A stretch of 9,842 nt of DNA from Candidatus Woesearchaeota archaeon (GCA_002687795.1 NZBG01000036.1:1-9842), one strand, 5' to 3'; shown: positions 1-6,592, counted from the first letter of the stretch. The notes: generated from the letters alone by a model not told the origin. Program-made: numbers and translations.

Positions 1-1752
1 GCTACTGAGAGAGTGGTTGACCATTTGAAGGATAAGTTTCCTAAGAATTATACGGAGAATGCTGAAGAGCCAGATGATTCTGATAATAAAAGAATTGGGG
101 CTCATCATGGAAGCTTGAGCAAGGAGCATAGGCATAGGATAGAGCAGGGGTTGAGAGATGGGAAGCTGAAGGCAGTTGTTACGAGTACTTCGTTGGAGTT
201 GGGTATTGATATTGGTTATATTGATTTGGTGATTTGTTTGGGTAGTCCAAAGAGTATTGCAAGGGCTGTGCAGAGGATTGGAAGGAGTGGGCATAAATTG
301 CATGAGACTGCCAAAGGGAGGATTGTTGTGCTTGATAGGGATGATCTTGTTGAGTGCGCTGTGCTGCTGAAGTCTGCAGTAGAGAAGAAGATTGATAAAA
401 TTGATATTCCTACTGACTGCCTTGATGTTCTGGCGCAGCAGATTGACGGAATGGCTATACAGGAGAGAATTCATATTGATGATATGTTTAGGATTATTAA
501 GAGCAGTTATTGTTATAAGAATCTTAAGAGAAGAGATTTTATGGAGATTATTGATTATCTTAGCGGGAAGTTTGTTTCTTTGGAGGAGAGGTATATTTAT
601 GCTAAGATTTGGTATGATGAAGAGACTAGGATGATTGGCAAGAGAGGCAGGATGGGCAGAGTTATTTATATGACTAATATTGGCACTATCCCTGATGAGA
701 GTTATGTTACTGTGAAGATTGGAGAGCAACCGATTGGGAAGATTGATGAGGGTTTTTTGGAGAAGCTGAAGAGAGGGGATGTGTTTGTTCTGGGTGGGGA
801 GAAGTATGAATTTTTGTATAGCAGAGGGATGGTTGCGCAGGTTAAGACGTCGGTTGTGAGACCGCCTACTATTCCTTCATGGTCTAGTGAGATGCTGCCA
901 TTGAGTTTTGATTTGGCTATGGATATTAGCAAGTTTAGGAGGAAAATGGATGATGCTTTTACTAAGCAGAAGAGTAAGAAAGAGATTATGAATTTTATTC
1001 ATGATTATCTTTATGTGGATGAGAATGCTGCTAATTCTATTTATGAATATTTTGATGAGCAGTTCCAGTATGCGCAGATTCCTTCTGATAAGAAGATTGT
1101 GCTAGAATCTTATAATGATGGCAAGCAGAATTATTATTTGTTTCATACTTTGCTTGGGAGAAGGGTTAATGATGTGCTGTCTAGAGCGGTGGCGTTTGCT
1201 ATTGCAAGGACTGAGCATAAGGATGTTGAGATAGGGATTAATGATAATGGATTTTATATTGGCTCAGAGAGGAAGCTGCCGATTATGAAGGCGGTTAAGC
1301 TGCTGAAGTCTGAGGATCTTAGGAAGGTTTGTGAGATGGCGATTGAGAGGACTGAGGTGTTGAAGAGGAGGTTTAGGCATTGCGCTGGAAGGGCGTTGAT
1401 GATTCTTAGGTCTTATAAGGGCAGGCAGAAGAGGGTGGGAAGGCAGCAGGTTTCTTCTATGATTTTGATGAGCGCTTTGAAGAGGATTAACCCGGATTTT
1501 ACGATTCTTAAGGAGGCTAAGAGGGAGGTTTTGGAGGATTTGATGGATATTGATAATGCTGTGAAGATATTGAAGGGTGTTGAGAGCGGTAAGATTAGGG
1601 TTGTTGAGATTTCCACTAAGATTCCTTCACCGTTTGCGTTTAAGCTGATTGCGCAGGGACATACGGATATTATGAAGATTGAGGACAGGATTGAGTTTCT
1701 TAGAAGGATGCATCAGAATGTGCTGGCGAAGATTAGCTTGGGGAAGAAGTAG
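1..1752 (+). CDS. lhr: Lhr/ASH-type ATP-dependent helicase, 5'-truncated by window edge
   Basis: This is the C-terminal part (583 residues, open from base 1) of a superfamily 2 DNA helicase of the Lhr (large helicase-related) type, which in archaea is linked to DNA repair and recombination. The second RecA-like domain is visible: HHGS near residue 35, motif V (TSTSLELGIDIG, 61-72) and motif VI (QRIGRSGH, 91-98). A winged-helix and Lhr-core region follows, including the family-typical PSWSSEMLPLS near residue 295. The C-terminus has the family signature around TKIPSPFAF. The Walker A and DEAH motifs must lie upstream of the window; family members are usually about 850-900 residues, so roughly 300 are missing. 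A GTG at base 13 is in frame but is certainly not the start, because the frame is open and homologous before it. The last 20 bases overlap the convergent Tam41-like gene. Codons favour GAG, AAG and T-ending triplets, unlike the neighbours. The exact Lhr subgroup is not settled. Confidence 0.93.
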   Translation, partial: ATERVVDHLKDKFPKNYTENAEEPDDSDNKRIGAHHGSLSKEHRHRIEQGLRDGKLKAVVTSTSLELGIDIGYIDLVICLGSPKSIARAVQRIGRSGHKLHETAKGRIVVLDRDDLVECAVLLKSAVEKKIDKIDIPTDCLDVLAQQIDGMAIQERIHIDDMFRIIKSSYCYKNLKRRDFMEIIDYLSGKFVSLEERYIYAKIWYDEETRMIGKRGRMGRVIYMTNIGTIPDESYVTVKIGEQPIGKIDEGFLEKLKRGDVFVLGGEKYEFLYSRGMVAQVKTSVVRPPTIPSWSSEMLPLSFDLAMDISKFRRKMDDAFTKQKSKKEIMNFIHDYLYVDENAANSIYEYFDEQFQYAQIPSDKKIVLESYNDGKQNYYLFHTLLGRRVNDVLSRAVAFAIARTEHKDVEIGINDNGFYIGSERKLPIMKAVKLLKSEDLRKVCEMAIERTEVLKRRFRHCAGRALMILRSYKGRQKRVGRQQVSSMILMSALKRINPDFTILKEAKREVLEDLMDIDNAVKILKGVESGKIRVVEISTKIPSPFAFKLIAQGHTDIMKIEDRIEFLRRMHQNVLAKISLGKK

Positions 1753-2683
1753 ATTGTTTATGTTTGTTCATCTTTTCTTTTACGTATCTTATTGATTTAG
1801 GAACACCTGCTGTGAAGAGACCTTTTATTGTTTGTGATGTGCTTGAAGCTGAGATGATGTTTGTTAGAGAGTTTCTAATGTTTTCCTGAAGCTCTGCTTC
1901 ATCATGGAAATTAATTGGATAGATGGCGTGTTTAATTAGGTTAGAAGGCAGTTCAAAATATGTTGATTCTATGGTTTTAGGATCTTTATCCTGTTGGATA
2001 TGGCTGTCATTCAGAAGGCTTAGAATAGTGTTATTTTTGCCTAACAGGATGTATTCATATAAATCATGAAATCCTTTCATGTTTTTGGTGACAATATTCT
2101 CAGCTTTTTGAGGATTTTCTCCATGTTTCATTCTACTGTCTCCCGTGTAAGATATTCTTGATATACAGGTGTATAATTCTTCTTCTGTGAAAGTTTCTGG
2201 GAGCAGAAGAAGGGCAGTATTGAAAGCATGGTTTAGGTTGATACTATTTGCCTGGTTTATATGTTCAGTTGATTTTAATATTTTTACTGGCTTGTGAAGC
2301 CTGCCGGCAACATATAAAGTGTCCCAGTCTCTTAAGTCTTTTAGCAGAGAGTCTAAGGATATAACACCATATTTGATTTCCTGTTCTTCAAATGGTATGT
2401 AAGGATTGTAGTATATTTTAGCTCCTCTTTCTTGAAGCCAGTTTGCAATTTCTGCTCCAAGGATTCTTACTAAAGGAGAATAGTCTTTAGTGTTCTTCTT
2501 TAAGTTTCTTAGATGCCATAAGTAAGTGGAATCAACCCCAAATATAAAGTCAACCATGGGCTTGGCTTGTTCTTCATAGCCTGCCTGTCTGAATACTCCT
2601 GAACCATAGGCCATGACAAAATCTAATGGCGCATATTTTCCAAGTAGGTGTTCTTTGTCAAAGGTTAATTGTTCTTCTGTCAT
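1733..2683 (-). CDS. Tam41/Mmp37 family protein, putative CDP-diacylglycerol (phosphatidate cytidylyltransferase) synthase
   Basis: This protein of 316 residues matches the Tam41/Mmp37 family, known from mitochondria as the peripheral-membrane enzyme that makes CDP-diacylglycerol from CTP and phosphatidic acid for cardiolipin synthesis. Family blocks appear in order: the nucleotidyltransferase motif YGSGVF (26-31) with following acidic residues D45 and D51 in VDFIFGVD; WHLRNLKKNTKDYS (56-69); a GAKIYYNPYI block; KYGV (104-107); DWDTLYVAGRLHKPV (119-133); GDSRMKHGENPQKAENIV (181-198); and near the end QTIKGLFTAGVPKSIRY. It looks full length and intact, with no mitochondrial presequence. The start is placed at 2683 because that ATG shares ATGA with the glycosylase stop; an upstream in-frame ATG at 2713 would add ten residues inside the glycosylase gene. 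It is probably translated by coupling from that gene. Family assignment is firm. The lipid substrate in an archaeon, diacyl or archaeol type, is unknown. Confidence 0.9.
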   Translation of the reverse strand: MTEEQLTFDKEHLLGKYAPLDFVMAYGSGVFRQAGYEEQAKPMVDFIFGVDSTYLWHLRNLKKNTKDYSPLVRILGAEIANWLQERGAKIYYNPYIPFEEQEIKYGVISLDSLLKDLRDWDTLYVAGRLHKPVKILKSTEHINQANSINLNHAFNTALLLLPETFTEEELYTCISRISYTGDSRMKHGENPQKAENIVTKNMKGFHDLYEYILLGKNNTILSLLNDSHIQQDKDPKTIESTYFELPSNLIKHAIYPINFHDEAELQENIRNSLTNIISASSTSQTIKGLFTAGVPKSIRYVKEKMNKHKQSTSSPS

Positions 2684-3300
2684 TTTAATACTTTCCCGGT
2701 TTCCATATACCACAAGTATAAGTCAAGCTCTGCGAGACTTAGTTGTGTGTTGGTTGCTATGGTTCTTAAGGTGTCTTCCAGTTTGAAATATTCTTTTTTT
2801 GTTAAAGTTTTGGGTTTTTCTGTTAAGTTATGTTTTACAAGAAGGTCTATGATGTGGAAGTCAATGATTGCAAGGTTTTGGTGGCCAATGTTTCTTAGGA
2901 AATGGCTGGATTCTTTGTAGCCTATGCCTTTGATGTTTTTTACTAGCCATTCCCTTGCTTTCTGGCTGTCTTGTTCTATTATCTTGCTTAGCTCTTCCAG
3001 ATGCTTCCTTGCCTCAATGATATAAGAGGCTCTCTTAGTATGAAACCTGCAGCTGTGTTTTTTAAGATTATCTGCAAGCTGTTCTTCTTTTAGTTTCAAG
3101 AAACCATCTTTTATCTTGTCCTGCACAGCTATGCATCTCTCAGCTGTTGAGTTTGCTGTGAGAATACAAAAACAGAGCTCGCTAAAGAGTTCATTGATTG
3201 TTTTTTCGCCTTTTTGTTTGAATTCTCTTATTCTTGAATCTACTAATTCCCTTACTTTACCTTTCTTCAGGTTTTCAACAGATTCTAATAATCTTTTCAT
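2680..3300 (-). CDS. ogg: Ogg2-type 8-oxoguanine DNA glycosylase/AP lyase
   Basis: This is a 206-residue base-excision repair enzyme of the helix-hairpin-helix superfamily. It removes 8-oxoguanine from DNA and cleaves the strand at the abasic site. The N-terminal half has the archaeal signature LCFCILTANSTAERC (42-56). The hairpin is IKGIGYKESSHFLRNIG (123-139), in which K129 is the expected Schiff-base lysine, and D147 in IIDFHIIDLL is the expected catalytic aspartate. It lacks the iron-sulfur cysteines of the Nth and MutY branch. Length is normal for the bacterial/archaeal Ogg2 group. Its TGA stop overlaps the ATG of the Tam41-like gene. A TATA-like element 26 bases upstream suggests a leaderless mRNA. 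Its role fits a window rich in oxidative-stress genes. The family is well supported; substrate preference is from family knowledge. Confidence 0.92.
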   Translation of the reverse strand: MKRLLESVENLKKGKVRELVDSRIREFKQKGEKTINELFSELCFCILTANSTAERCIAVQDKIKDGFLKLKEEQLADNLKKHSCRFHTKRASYIIEARKHLEELSKIIEQDSQKAREWLVKNIKGIGYKESSHFLRNIGHQNLAIIDFHIIDLLVKHNLTEKPKTLTKKEYFKLEDTLRTIATNTQLSLAELDLYLWYMETGKVLK

Positions 3301-3320
3301 TATCTTATCAGAAGTATACG

Positions 3321-3331
3321 TTTTAAAATAA
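3321..3331 (-). promoter_or_regulatory. TATA-like box for the ogg/Tam41-like operon
   Basis: Read on the minus strand this is TTATTTTAAAA, centred about 26 bases upstream of the Ogg2 ATG at 3300. That spacing puts transcription start at or next to the start codon. The call is from spacing and composition only; the whole divergent spacer is AT-rich. Confidence 0.45.
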
Positions 3332-3353
3332 ATTTATCTAAAAAACAGAAAGC

Positions 3354-3363
3354 TGTATATATT
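3354..3363 (+). promoter_or_regulatory. TATA box for the 114-residue protein gene
   Basis: The sequence TGTATATATT is centred about 26 bases before the ATG at 3385 and preceded by a purine-rich stretch (AAAAACAGAAAG) that could act as a BRE. No Shine-Dalgarno sequence precedes the ATG, which fits a leaderless archaeal mRNA. Confidence 0.55.
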
Positions 3364-3384
3364 AATCCTATCATTATAGTTTAT

Positions 3385-3729
3385 ATGTCAACTGAGCTGA
3401 CTGCTCTGGTTAGTCCTGTGCAATGGATAAGCACAAGGGTGCATGAAATCGCTATTCAAGGCCCTAGCGTGGGTGCTAGTAAAAGTATCACCGACAGAAT
3501 AAAAGAAGAAAAAGAAGTTGAAAGAGCAAGAAGAACTGAAGAATTAAGGAGAAGGTATGAAAGAATCAAAGAACAGTTAAGCGCAATCCCTCCTATCCAG
3601 GAGGGTGCAGTCAATCCTGTTGAATACTACCGCAGACAACAAATCATATTCAGAACATACCACAATAGGAAAGAAAAAACAGAAAGGAAAGAATCCTATT
3701 ACGAATCAGGACAAGAAGTGATATGTTGA
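3385..3729 (+). CDS. hypothetical charged, coiled-coil-like protein (114 aa)
   Basis: I do not recognise this protein. The first 30 residues are mixed in character (MSTELTALVSPVQW...). Residues 31-62 are very rich in Lys, Glu and Arg and look helical and possibly coiled-coil (DRIKEEKEVERARRTEELRR). A Pro-containing break, IPPIQEGAVNPVEYY, follows, then a basic tail that ends in Cys. There is no signal peptide, membrane segment or metal-binding motif. It is supported as a gene by the well-placed TATA box 26 bases upstream, a complete frame filling the gap between two genes on the opposite strand, and A-ending Lys/Glu/Arg codons like most neighbours. It diverges from ogg and converges on the rubrerythrin operon, with 38 bases between the stops. 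A DNA- or RNA-associated role is possible from the charge, but this is a guess. Confidence 0.68.
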   Translation: MSTELTALVSPVQWISTRVHEIAIQGPSVGASKSITDRIKEEKEVERARRTEELRRRYERIKEQLSAIPPIQEGAVNPVEYYRRQQIIFRTYHNRKEKTERKESYYESGQEVIC

Positions 3730-3767
3730 TTTGATTCAGTCATTCTTCCCAGGAATCTGCAAGTCAT

Positions 3768-4295
3768 TTATTCTAACCTTTGCTCAGAAAGCTCGAGATG
3801 ATCCTCTTCAACCTCAACAAAAGCCTCAAATATCTGCTTCACTCTTGAGTTCTCTGATTCTCCGGCAGCTTCCTTATAAAACTCACTCGCCTTTGTCTCT
3901 CTTGTATGCGATTCCTCAAGATTCTCCTTATTGCTCTTATGGCATTTATCATTGCCTTCCGCAATACTGTCCAGCTTCAATATCTTCTTCCAGACGCTTG
4001 CATGCTCAGCCTCTACCTTGCCTAAAGCCTTAAACAGCTTCTGCCCTTCTTCATCATCAGTCTCCTTAGCTACGCAAAAATAAAAAGCTGCATTGCTTAT
4101 CTCAACCTGCAAGGCCTTTCCCACATTAGCCTTATCTTTTTCATTGAGTTCAACATCAAAATTAACATCTGCTTCCTTAATCTCTTTCATATACTTCTGT
4201 TTAGCGCAGCAGAACTGGCAGTTTGTTGGAGCCCCATCTCCAATATAAGGGTCTCCGCAGATTTCGCATCTCCATAATTTTACCATTTTTCTCAT
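3768..4295 (-). CDS. rubrerythrin-like protein with N-terminal rubredoxin-like domain (reverse rubrerythrin type)
   Basis: The protein has 175 residues. The N-terminus carries a rubredoxin-like metal site, C10-EI-C13 and C26-QF-C29 (with an adjacent C30). A ferritin-like four-helix bundle follows, with diiron ligands E65, E95/H98, E133 and E163/H166; both the E+6 Phe-Tyr pattern and the ExxH repeats match the family. Such proteins reduce hydrogen peroxide to water in the cytoplasm, taking electrons from NAD(P)H via rubredoxin or flavoproteins. Here the rubredoxin part precedes the diiron part, the reverse of classical rubrerythrin and of the gene just upstream. The C26-C29 half-site lacks the usual CPxC proline-glycine pattern, so metal binding there is likely but unproven. 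The first ATG (4295) is six bases after the upstream stop. A second ATG at 4286, preceded by GGGATGAG, may be the true start and would remove three residues. It is the last gene of a three-gene operon. Confidence 0.85.
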   Translation of the reverse strand: MRKMVKLWRCEICGDPYIGDGAPTNCQFCCAKQKYMKEIKEADVNFDVELNEKDKANVGKALQVEISNAAFYFCVAKETDDEEGQKLFKALGKVEAEHASVWKKILKLDSIAEGNDKCHKSNKENLEESHTRETKASEFYKEAAGESENSRVKQIFEAFVEVEEDHLELSEQRLE

Positions 4296-4301
4296 CCCAT
4301 T

Positions 4302-4856
4302 CTATGGATTACAACATTCACATTCTTCATCAAAGCAAAGACATTCAGGTTCATAATATTCCCTTTCATGTTTACATGATGGACATTTTTCTGGTGGCTC
4401 TGTTCCTTCATAGATATAACCGCATTTGCTGCATTTCCATCTGATTGGTTTATCTCTTTTGAACATTGTTTCCTTTTCAACCATTTCTAAAAGCTTTTTA
4501 TATCGTTTTTCATGCTGCTCTTCAACCTTTGAAATCTGCCTGAACAATATTGCTGCTTCTTTGTTTCCTTCTTTGTTCGCTTCTTTCTCAAAACCAGGAT
4601 ACATCTCTGTATTTTCATAATGTTCTCCTTCGATAGCAGCTTTTAGGTTTGCTTTTGTATCTCCTATTCCTTTTAATAACTTAAATTCATCCTTTGCATG
4701 CTGCATCTCGTTTAATGCAGTTTCTTCAAAGATCTTTGCAATATAATGTAAGCCTTGCTTTCTTGCAACCTTTGCAAAATAATCATATTTATTTCTTGCC
4801 TGGCTCTCTCCTGCAAAAGCAGTTTTTAGATTTTCTTCAGTTTTACTCATTTTCAT
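4302..4856 (-). CDS. rbr: rubrerythrin with additional cysteine-rich C-terminal tail
   Basis: This is a classical rubrerythrin of 184 residues: a ferritin-like diiron bundle followed by a rubredoxin-like domain. Diiron ligands are E17 (in AFAGESQARNKY), E50/H53, E81/E84 region and E112/H115. The rubredoxin cysteines are C142, C145, C158 and C161 (CSKCGYIYEG...CPSC). It acts as a cytoplasmic peroxidase, reducing hydrogen peroxide at the diiron site with electrons passed through the rubredoxin iron. Unusually, the protein continues past the normal end with CLCFDEECECCNP, which adds five cysteines (172, 174, 179, 181, 182) among acidic residues. The ATG at 4856 overlaps the dehydrogenase stop as ATGA, so translation is probably coupled; a second in-frame ATG at 4850 is possible. 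It is followed within six bases by a second, domain-swapped rubrerythrin. Confidence 0.95.
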   Translation of the reverse strand: MKMSKTEENLKTAFAGESQARNKYDYFAKVARKQGLHYIAKIFEETALNEMQHAKDEFKLLKGIGDTKANLKAAIEGEHYENTEMYPGFEKEANKEGNKEAAILFRQISKVEEQHEKRYKKLLEMVEKETMFKRDKPIRWKCSKCGYIYEGTEPPEKCPSCKHEREYYEPECLCFDEECECCNP

Positions 4857-5944
4857 TTACCTCTTATTCTTTCCTTTGCTATCTCCATAGCAGATTCCCT
4901 TGGAGGAATATCTTTGCTTTTTGCATCTTCTAATACTTGTTTGGTATTCTTAGTTATCTTCTCTTCCACCATCTTAAACATATCCTTCTCGTTTCCTTCT
5001 ATATACTCAACATAAGAGCTTATTACGCCGCCTGCATTGGCAACAAAGTCAGGCACTACAAGGATGCCTTTCTTATGGCAGAGCTCTTCTGTTTCAGCAG
5101 TCATAGGTATGTTGCTGCCTGCTACAATGAGTTTGAAGCTTAGCTTGTCAACATCCTCTCCTTTGATAAGGTCAGGTATTGCAGCTGTGATTAAGATATC
5201 TGCTTTTACATCAAGTATATTATCAGCCTGTTCTCCCGGCTTATAATTAACCACTGAACCTGTTTCCTTTTTTATTTTATCCAATTCATTAAAATCAATG
5301 CCCTGCTCATTAAAAATAACACCTTTGCTGTCAGATACTGCAACAAGCTTAGCTCCTTCTTCTGAAAGAAACTTTGCTGCAAACCAGCCAACATTGCCAA
5401 AGCCTTCTATTGCAACGCTGGCATTTTTCAGTTCAATCTTTGCATGTTCTGCAGCTACTTTGGTTGCATGGAATACTCCAAAACCTGTGCTGCCTAATTC
5501 ATGTGGCAGACCGCCCATTGATGCTGGCTTTCCTGTGCAGGATTTATTATTTCCATTTGCTTTAGAGAACCATTCCATCTCTTTTTCTGCTATGTTTATG
5601 TCAGGGGCTGCAACATACAGTTCAGGACATACTACCTTCAATGCTTCAGAGAAATGTTTTACTATTTCTTCCTTTTTTTCAGGGGAAAGCTCTTTGCTGT
5701 TTGCTACAATGCCTGACTTAGCTCCTCCAAAAGGCAGGTCTGCTAATGCGCATTTCCATGTCATTGCCCTTGCAAGCCTGGAAACCTCTACCTCAGTAAC
5801 ATCAGGCGTCATCCTTATGCCACCTTTTCCAGGCCCTAATTTAGTGTTATCAATCACAACAAAACCTTTCATACCTGATTTAGGATTATAAACGCTTAAT
5901 ATTTTCTCTGGTCCGAATTCATCATATTTTATCATTTTACCCAT
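4853..5944 (-). CDS. Glu/Leu/Phe/Val dehydrogenase family, probably NAD(P)-dependent glutamate dehydrogenase
   Basis: This 363-residue enzyme belongs to the amino-acid dehydrogenase family, which reversibly deaminates an amino acid to a 2-oxo acid plus ammonia with NAD(P)H. The substrate domain has K40 in GPGKGGIRM, K64 in MTWKCAL, K76 in PFGGAKSGI and the catalytic D115 in APDINI. The Rossmann motif is GFGNVG (181-186), with D205 in AVSDSKG after the second strand, which favours NAD over NADP. NAGGVISSYVEY near residue 303-314 keeps the serine typical of glutamate dehydrogenases rather than leucine dehydrogenase. The protein is about 50 residues shorter than usual glutamate dehydrogenases because it begins close to the GGIRM block, and it has an atypical LPHELGSTG segment near 146-154, so specificity is not certain. 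It is the first gene of the operon with both rubrerythrins and may supply reducing equivalents, which is inference. A TATA-like box lies about 31 bases upstream. Confidence 0.92.
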   Translation of the reverse strand: MGKMIKYDEFGPEKILSVYNPKSGMKGFVVIDNTKLGPGKGGIRMTPDVTEVEVSRLARAMTWKCALADLPFGGAKSGIVANSKELSPEKKEEIVKHFSEALKVVCPELYVAAPDINIAEKEMEWFSKANGNNKSCTGKPASMGGLPHELGSTGFGVFHATKVAAEHAKIELKNASVAIEGFGNVGWFAAKFLSEEGAKLVAVSDSKGVIFNEQGIDFNELDKIKKETGSVVNYKPGEQADNILDVKADILITAAIPDLIKGEDVDKLSFKLIVAGSNIPMTAETEELCHKKGILVVPDFVANAGGVISSYVEYIEGNEKDMFKMVEEKITKNTKQVLEDAKSKDIPPRESAMEIAKERIRGK

Positions 5945-5970
5945 CGATAAACTATTTAGAGTTTTAAGTG

Positions 5971-5979
5971 GATATAAAT
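5971..5979 (-). promoter_or_regulatory. TATA-like box for the dehydrogenase-rubrerythrin operon
   Basis: On the minus strand this reads ATTTATATC, centred about 31 bases before the ATG at 5944, in a 77-base spacer between two same-strand genes. Transcription would begin within a few bases of the start codon. No Shine-Dalgarno sequence is seen before the ATG. Confidence 0.5.
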
Positions 5980-6021
5980 GTCTTTCGCTTAAAAAGGTAC
6001 AGAAAAGAAGGGTAAAACCAA

Positions 6022-6570
6022 TTATCCTTTACTATACAACCCAACAAGCCTTGTTTCTGCAAGTATATGCCCCTGCATTGCACTCTCAACACCTTTTTTA
6101 TCAGAGCTTTCATCCAGTTCAAGCTTTGTGTCAAGAGCATATAGCTTAAACATATACCTATGCGTTCCTGACGGCGGGCAAGGGCCTCCATAGTTGTTGT
6201 TACCCCAACTGTTCTTTCCCTGAACAGCTCCGTCTGGAACAGAGTTCTCATCTATATTTGATACCTTAGGTATGTTAAAAACTATCCAATGGCCCCATGT
6301 GCCAGCAGGTGCATCAGGATCATCCATCATCAATATCAAGCTTTCCGCATTCTCAGGGATTCCTTCAATATTTAATGGGGGGTTTATACCATCCCCTTGG
6401 CAGGTATATTTGCTTGGTATATTCCCGTTATCTTCAAAAGCCGGGCTTGTTAGTTTTAGTTCTGGCATTTTTTCCACCTCATTAGTTTTTGGTATTGGTT
6501 GTTCTTGAGCGCAACCAATGAGTAAAAGAGAGAGAGGTATGCTGCTTAATACAAAATATCTTAGTTTCAT
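6022..6570 (-). CDS. YbhB/YbcL-type PEBP family lipoprotein
   Basis: This 182-residue protein belongs to the phosphatidylethanolamine-binding (Raf kinase inhibitor-like) family. The N-terminus is a signal peptide with a lipobox: a hydrophobic stretch (YFVLSSIPLSLLLIGC) ending at C20, followed by a polar linker. That predicts an extracytoplasmic, lipid-anchored protein. The PEBP fold runs from about residue 36: DDPDAPAG (83-90), GHWIVFNI (93-100), GGPCPPSGTHRYMFKLYALD (128-147) and the closing GHILAETRLVGLYSKG. The anion-binding pocket residues D84, H94 and the GxHRY segment are kept. Prokaryotic members usually have no assigned ligand, so none is proposed here. It reads divergently from the membrane protein gene at 6614, 43 bases away, and ends 77 bases before the dehydrogenase operon, which has its own promoter. 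Confidence 0.93.
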   Translation of the reverse strand: MKLRYFVLSSIPLSLLLIGCAQEQPIPKTNEVEKMPELKLTSPAFEDNGNIPSKYTCQGDGINPPLNIEGIPENAESLILMMDDPDAPAGTWGHWIVFNIPKVSNIDENSVPDGAVQGKNSWGNNNYGGPCPPSGTHRYMFKLYALDTKLELDESSDKKGVESAMQGHILAETRLVGLYSKG

Positions 6571-6580
6571 CTTTTTAGCA

Positions 6581-6592
6581 ATATTTATTAAT
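6581..6592 (+). promoter_or_regulatory. TATA box for the small membrane protein gene
   Basis: ATATTTATTAAT is centred about 27 bases before the ATG at 6614, in the 43-base spacer between divergent genes. On the opposite strand the same element is only about 16 bases from the PEBP ATG, too close for the usual archaeal spacing, so it is assigned to the plus-strand gene. Confidence 0.5.

Noticed and set aside
13..15. GTG as a start codon of the helicase
   Set aside because: The reading frame and helicase domain are already open at base 1, and the essential N-terminal ATPase domain must precede it, so the gene begins outside the window.
3703..3769. Possible 21-codon minus-strand frame after the reversed rubrerythrin stop
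   Set aside because: Its ATG overlaps TAAATG, but it is very short, runs into the opposite-strand 114-residue gene and has no recognisable features.
3731..4033. Plus-strand 100-codon frame after the 114-residue gene
   Set aside because: It is antisense to the reversed rubrerythrin, which has metal-ligand motifs. It has no promoter of its own.
5298..5891. Plus-strand open frame of 197 codons
   Set aside because: It lies wholly antisense to the well-supported dehydrogenase, has no promoter or ribosome site, and its composition (Ser/Pro/Leu-rich) is what the reverse of that gene gives.
5964..6251. Minus-strand 95-codon frame inside the PEBP gene
   Set aside because: It is an alternative frame of the PEBP coding region, which has clear family motifs and a lipobox. 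The alternative product resembles nothing.
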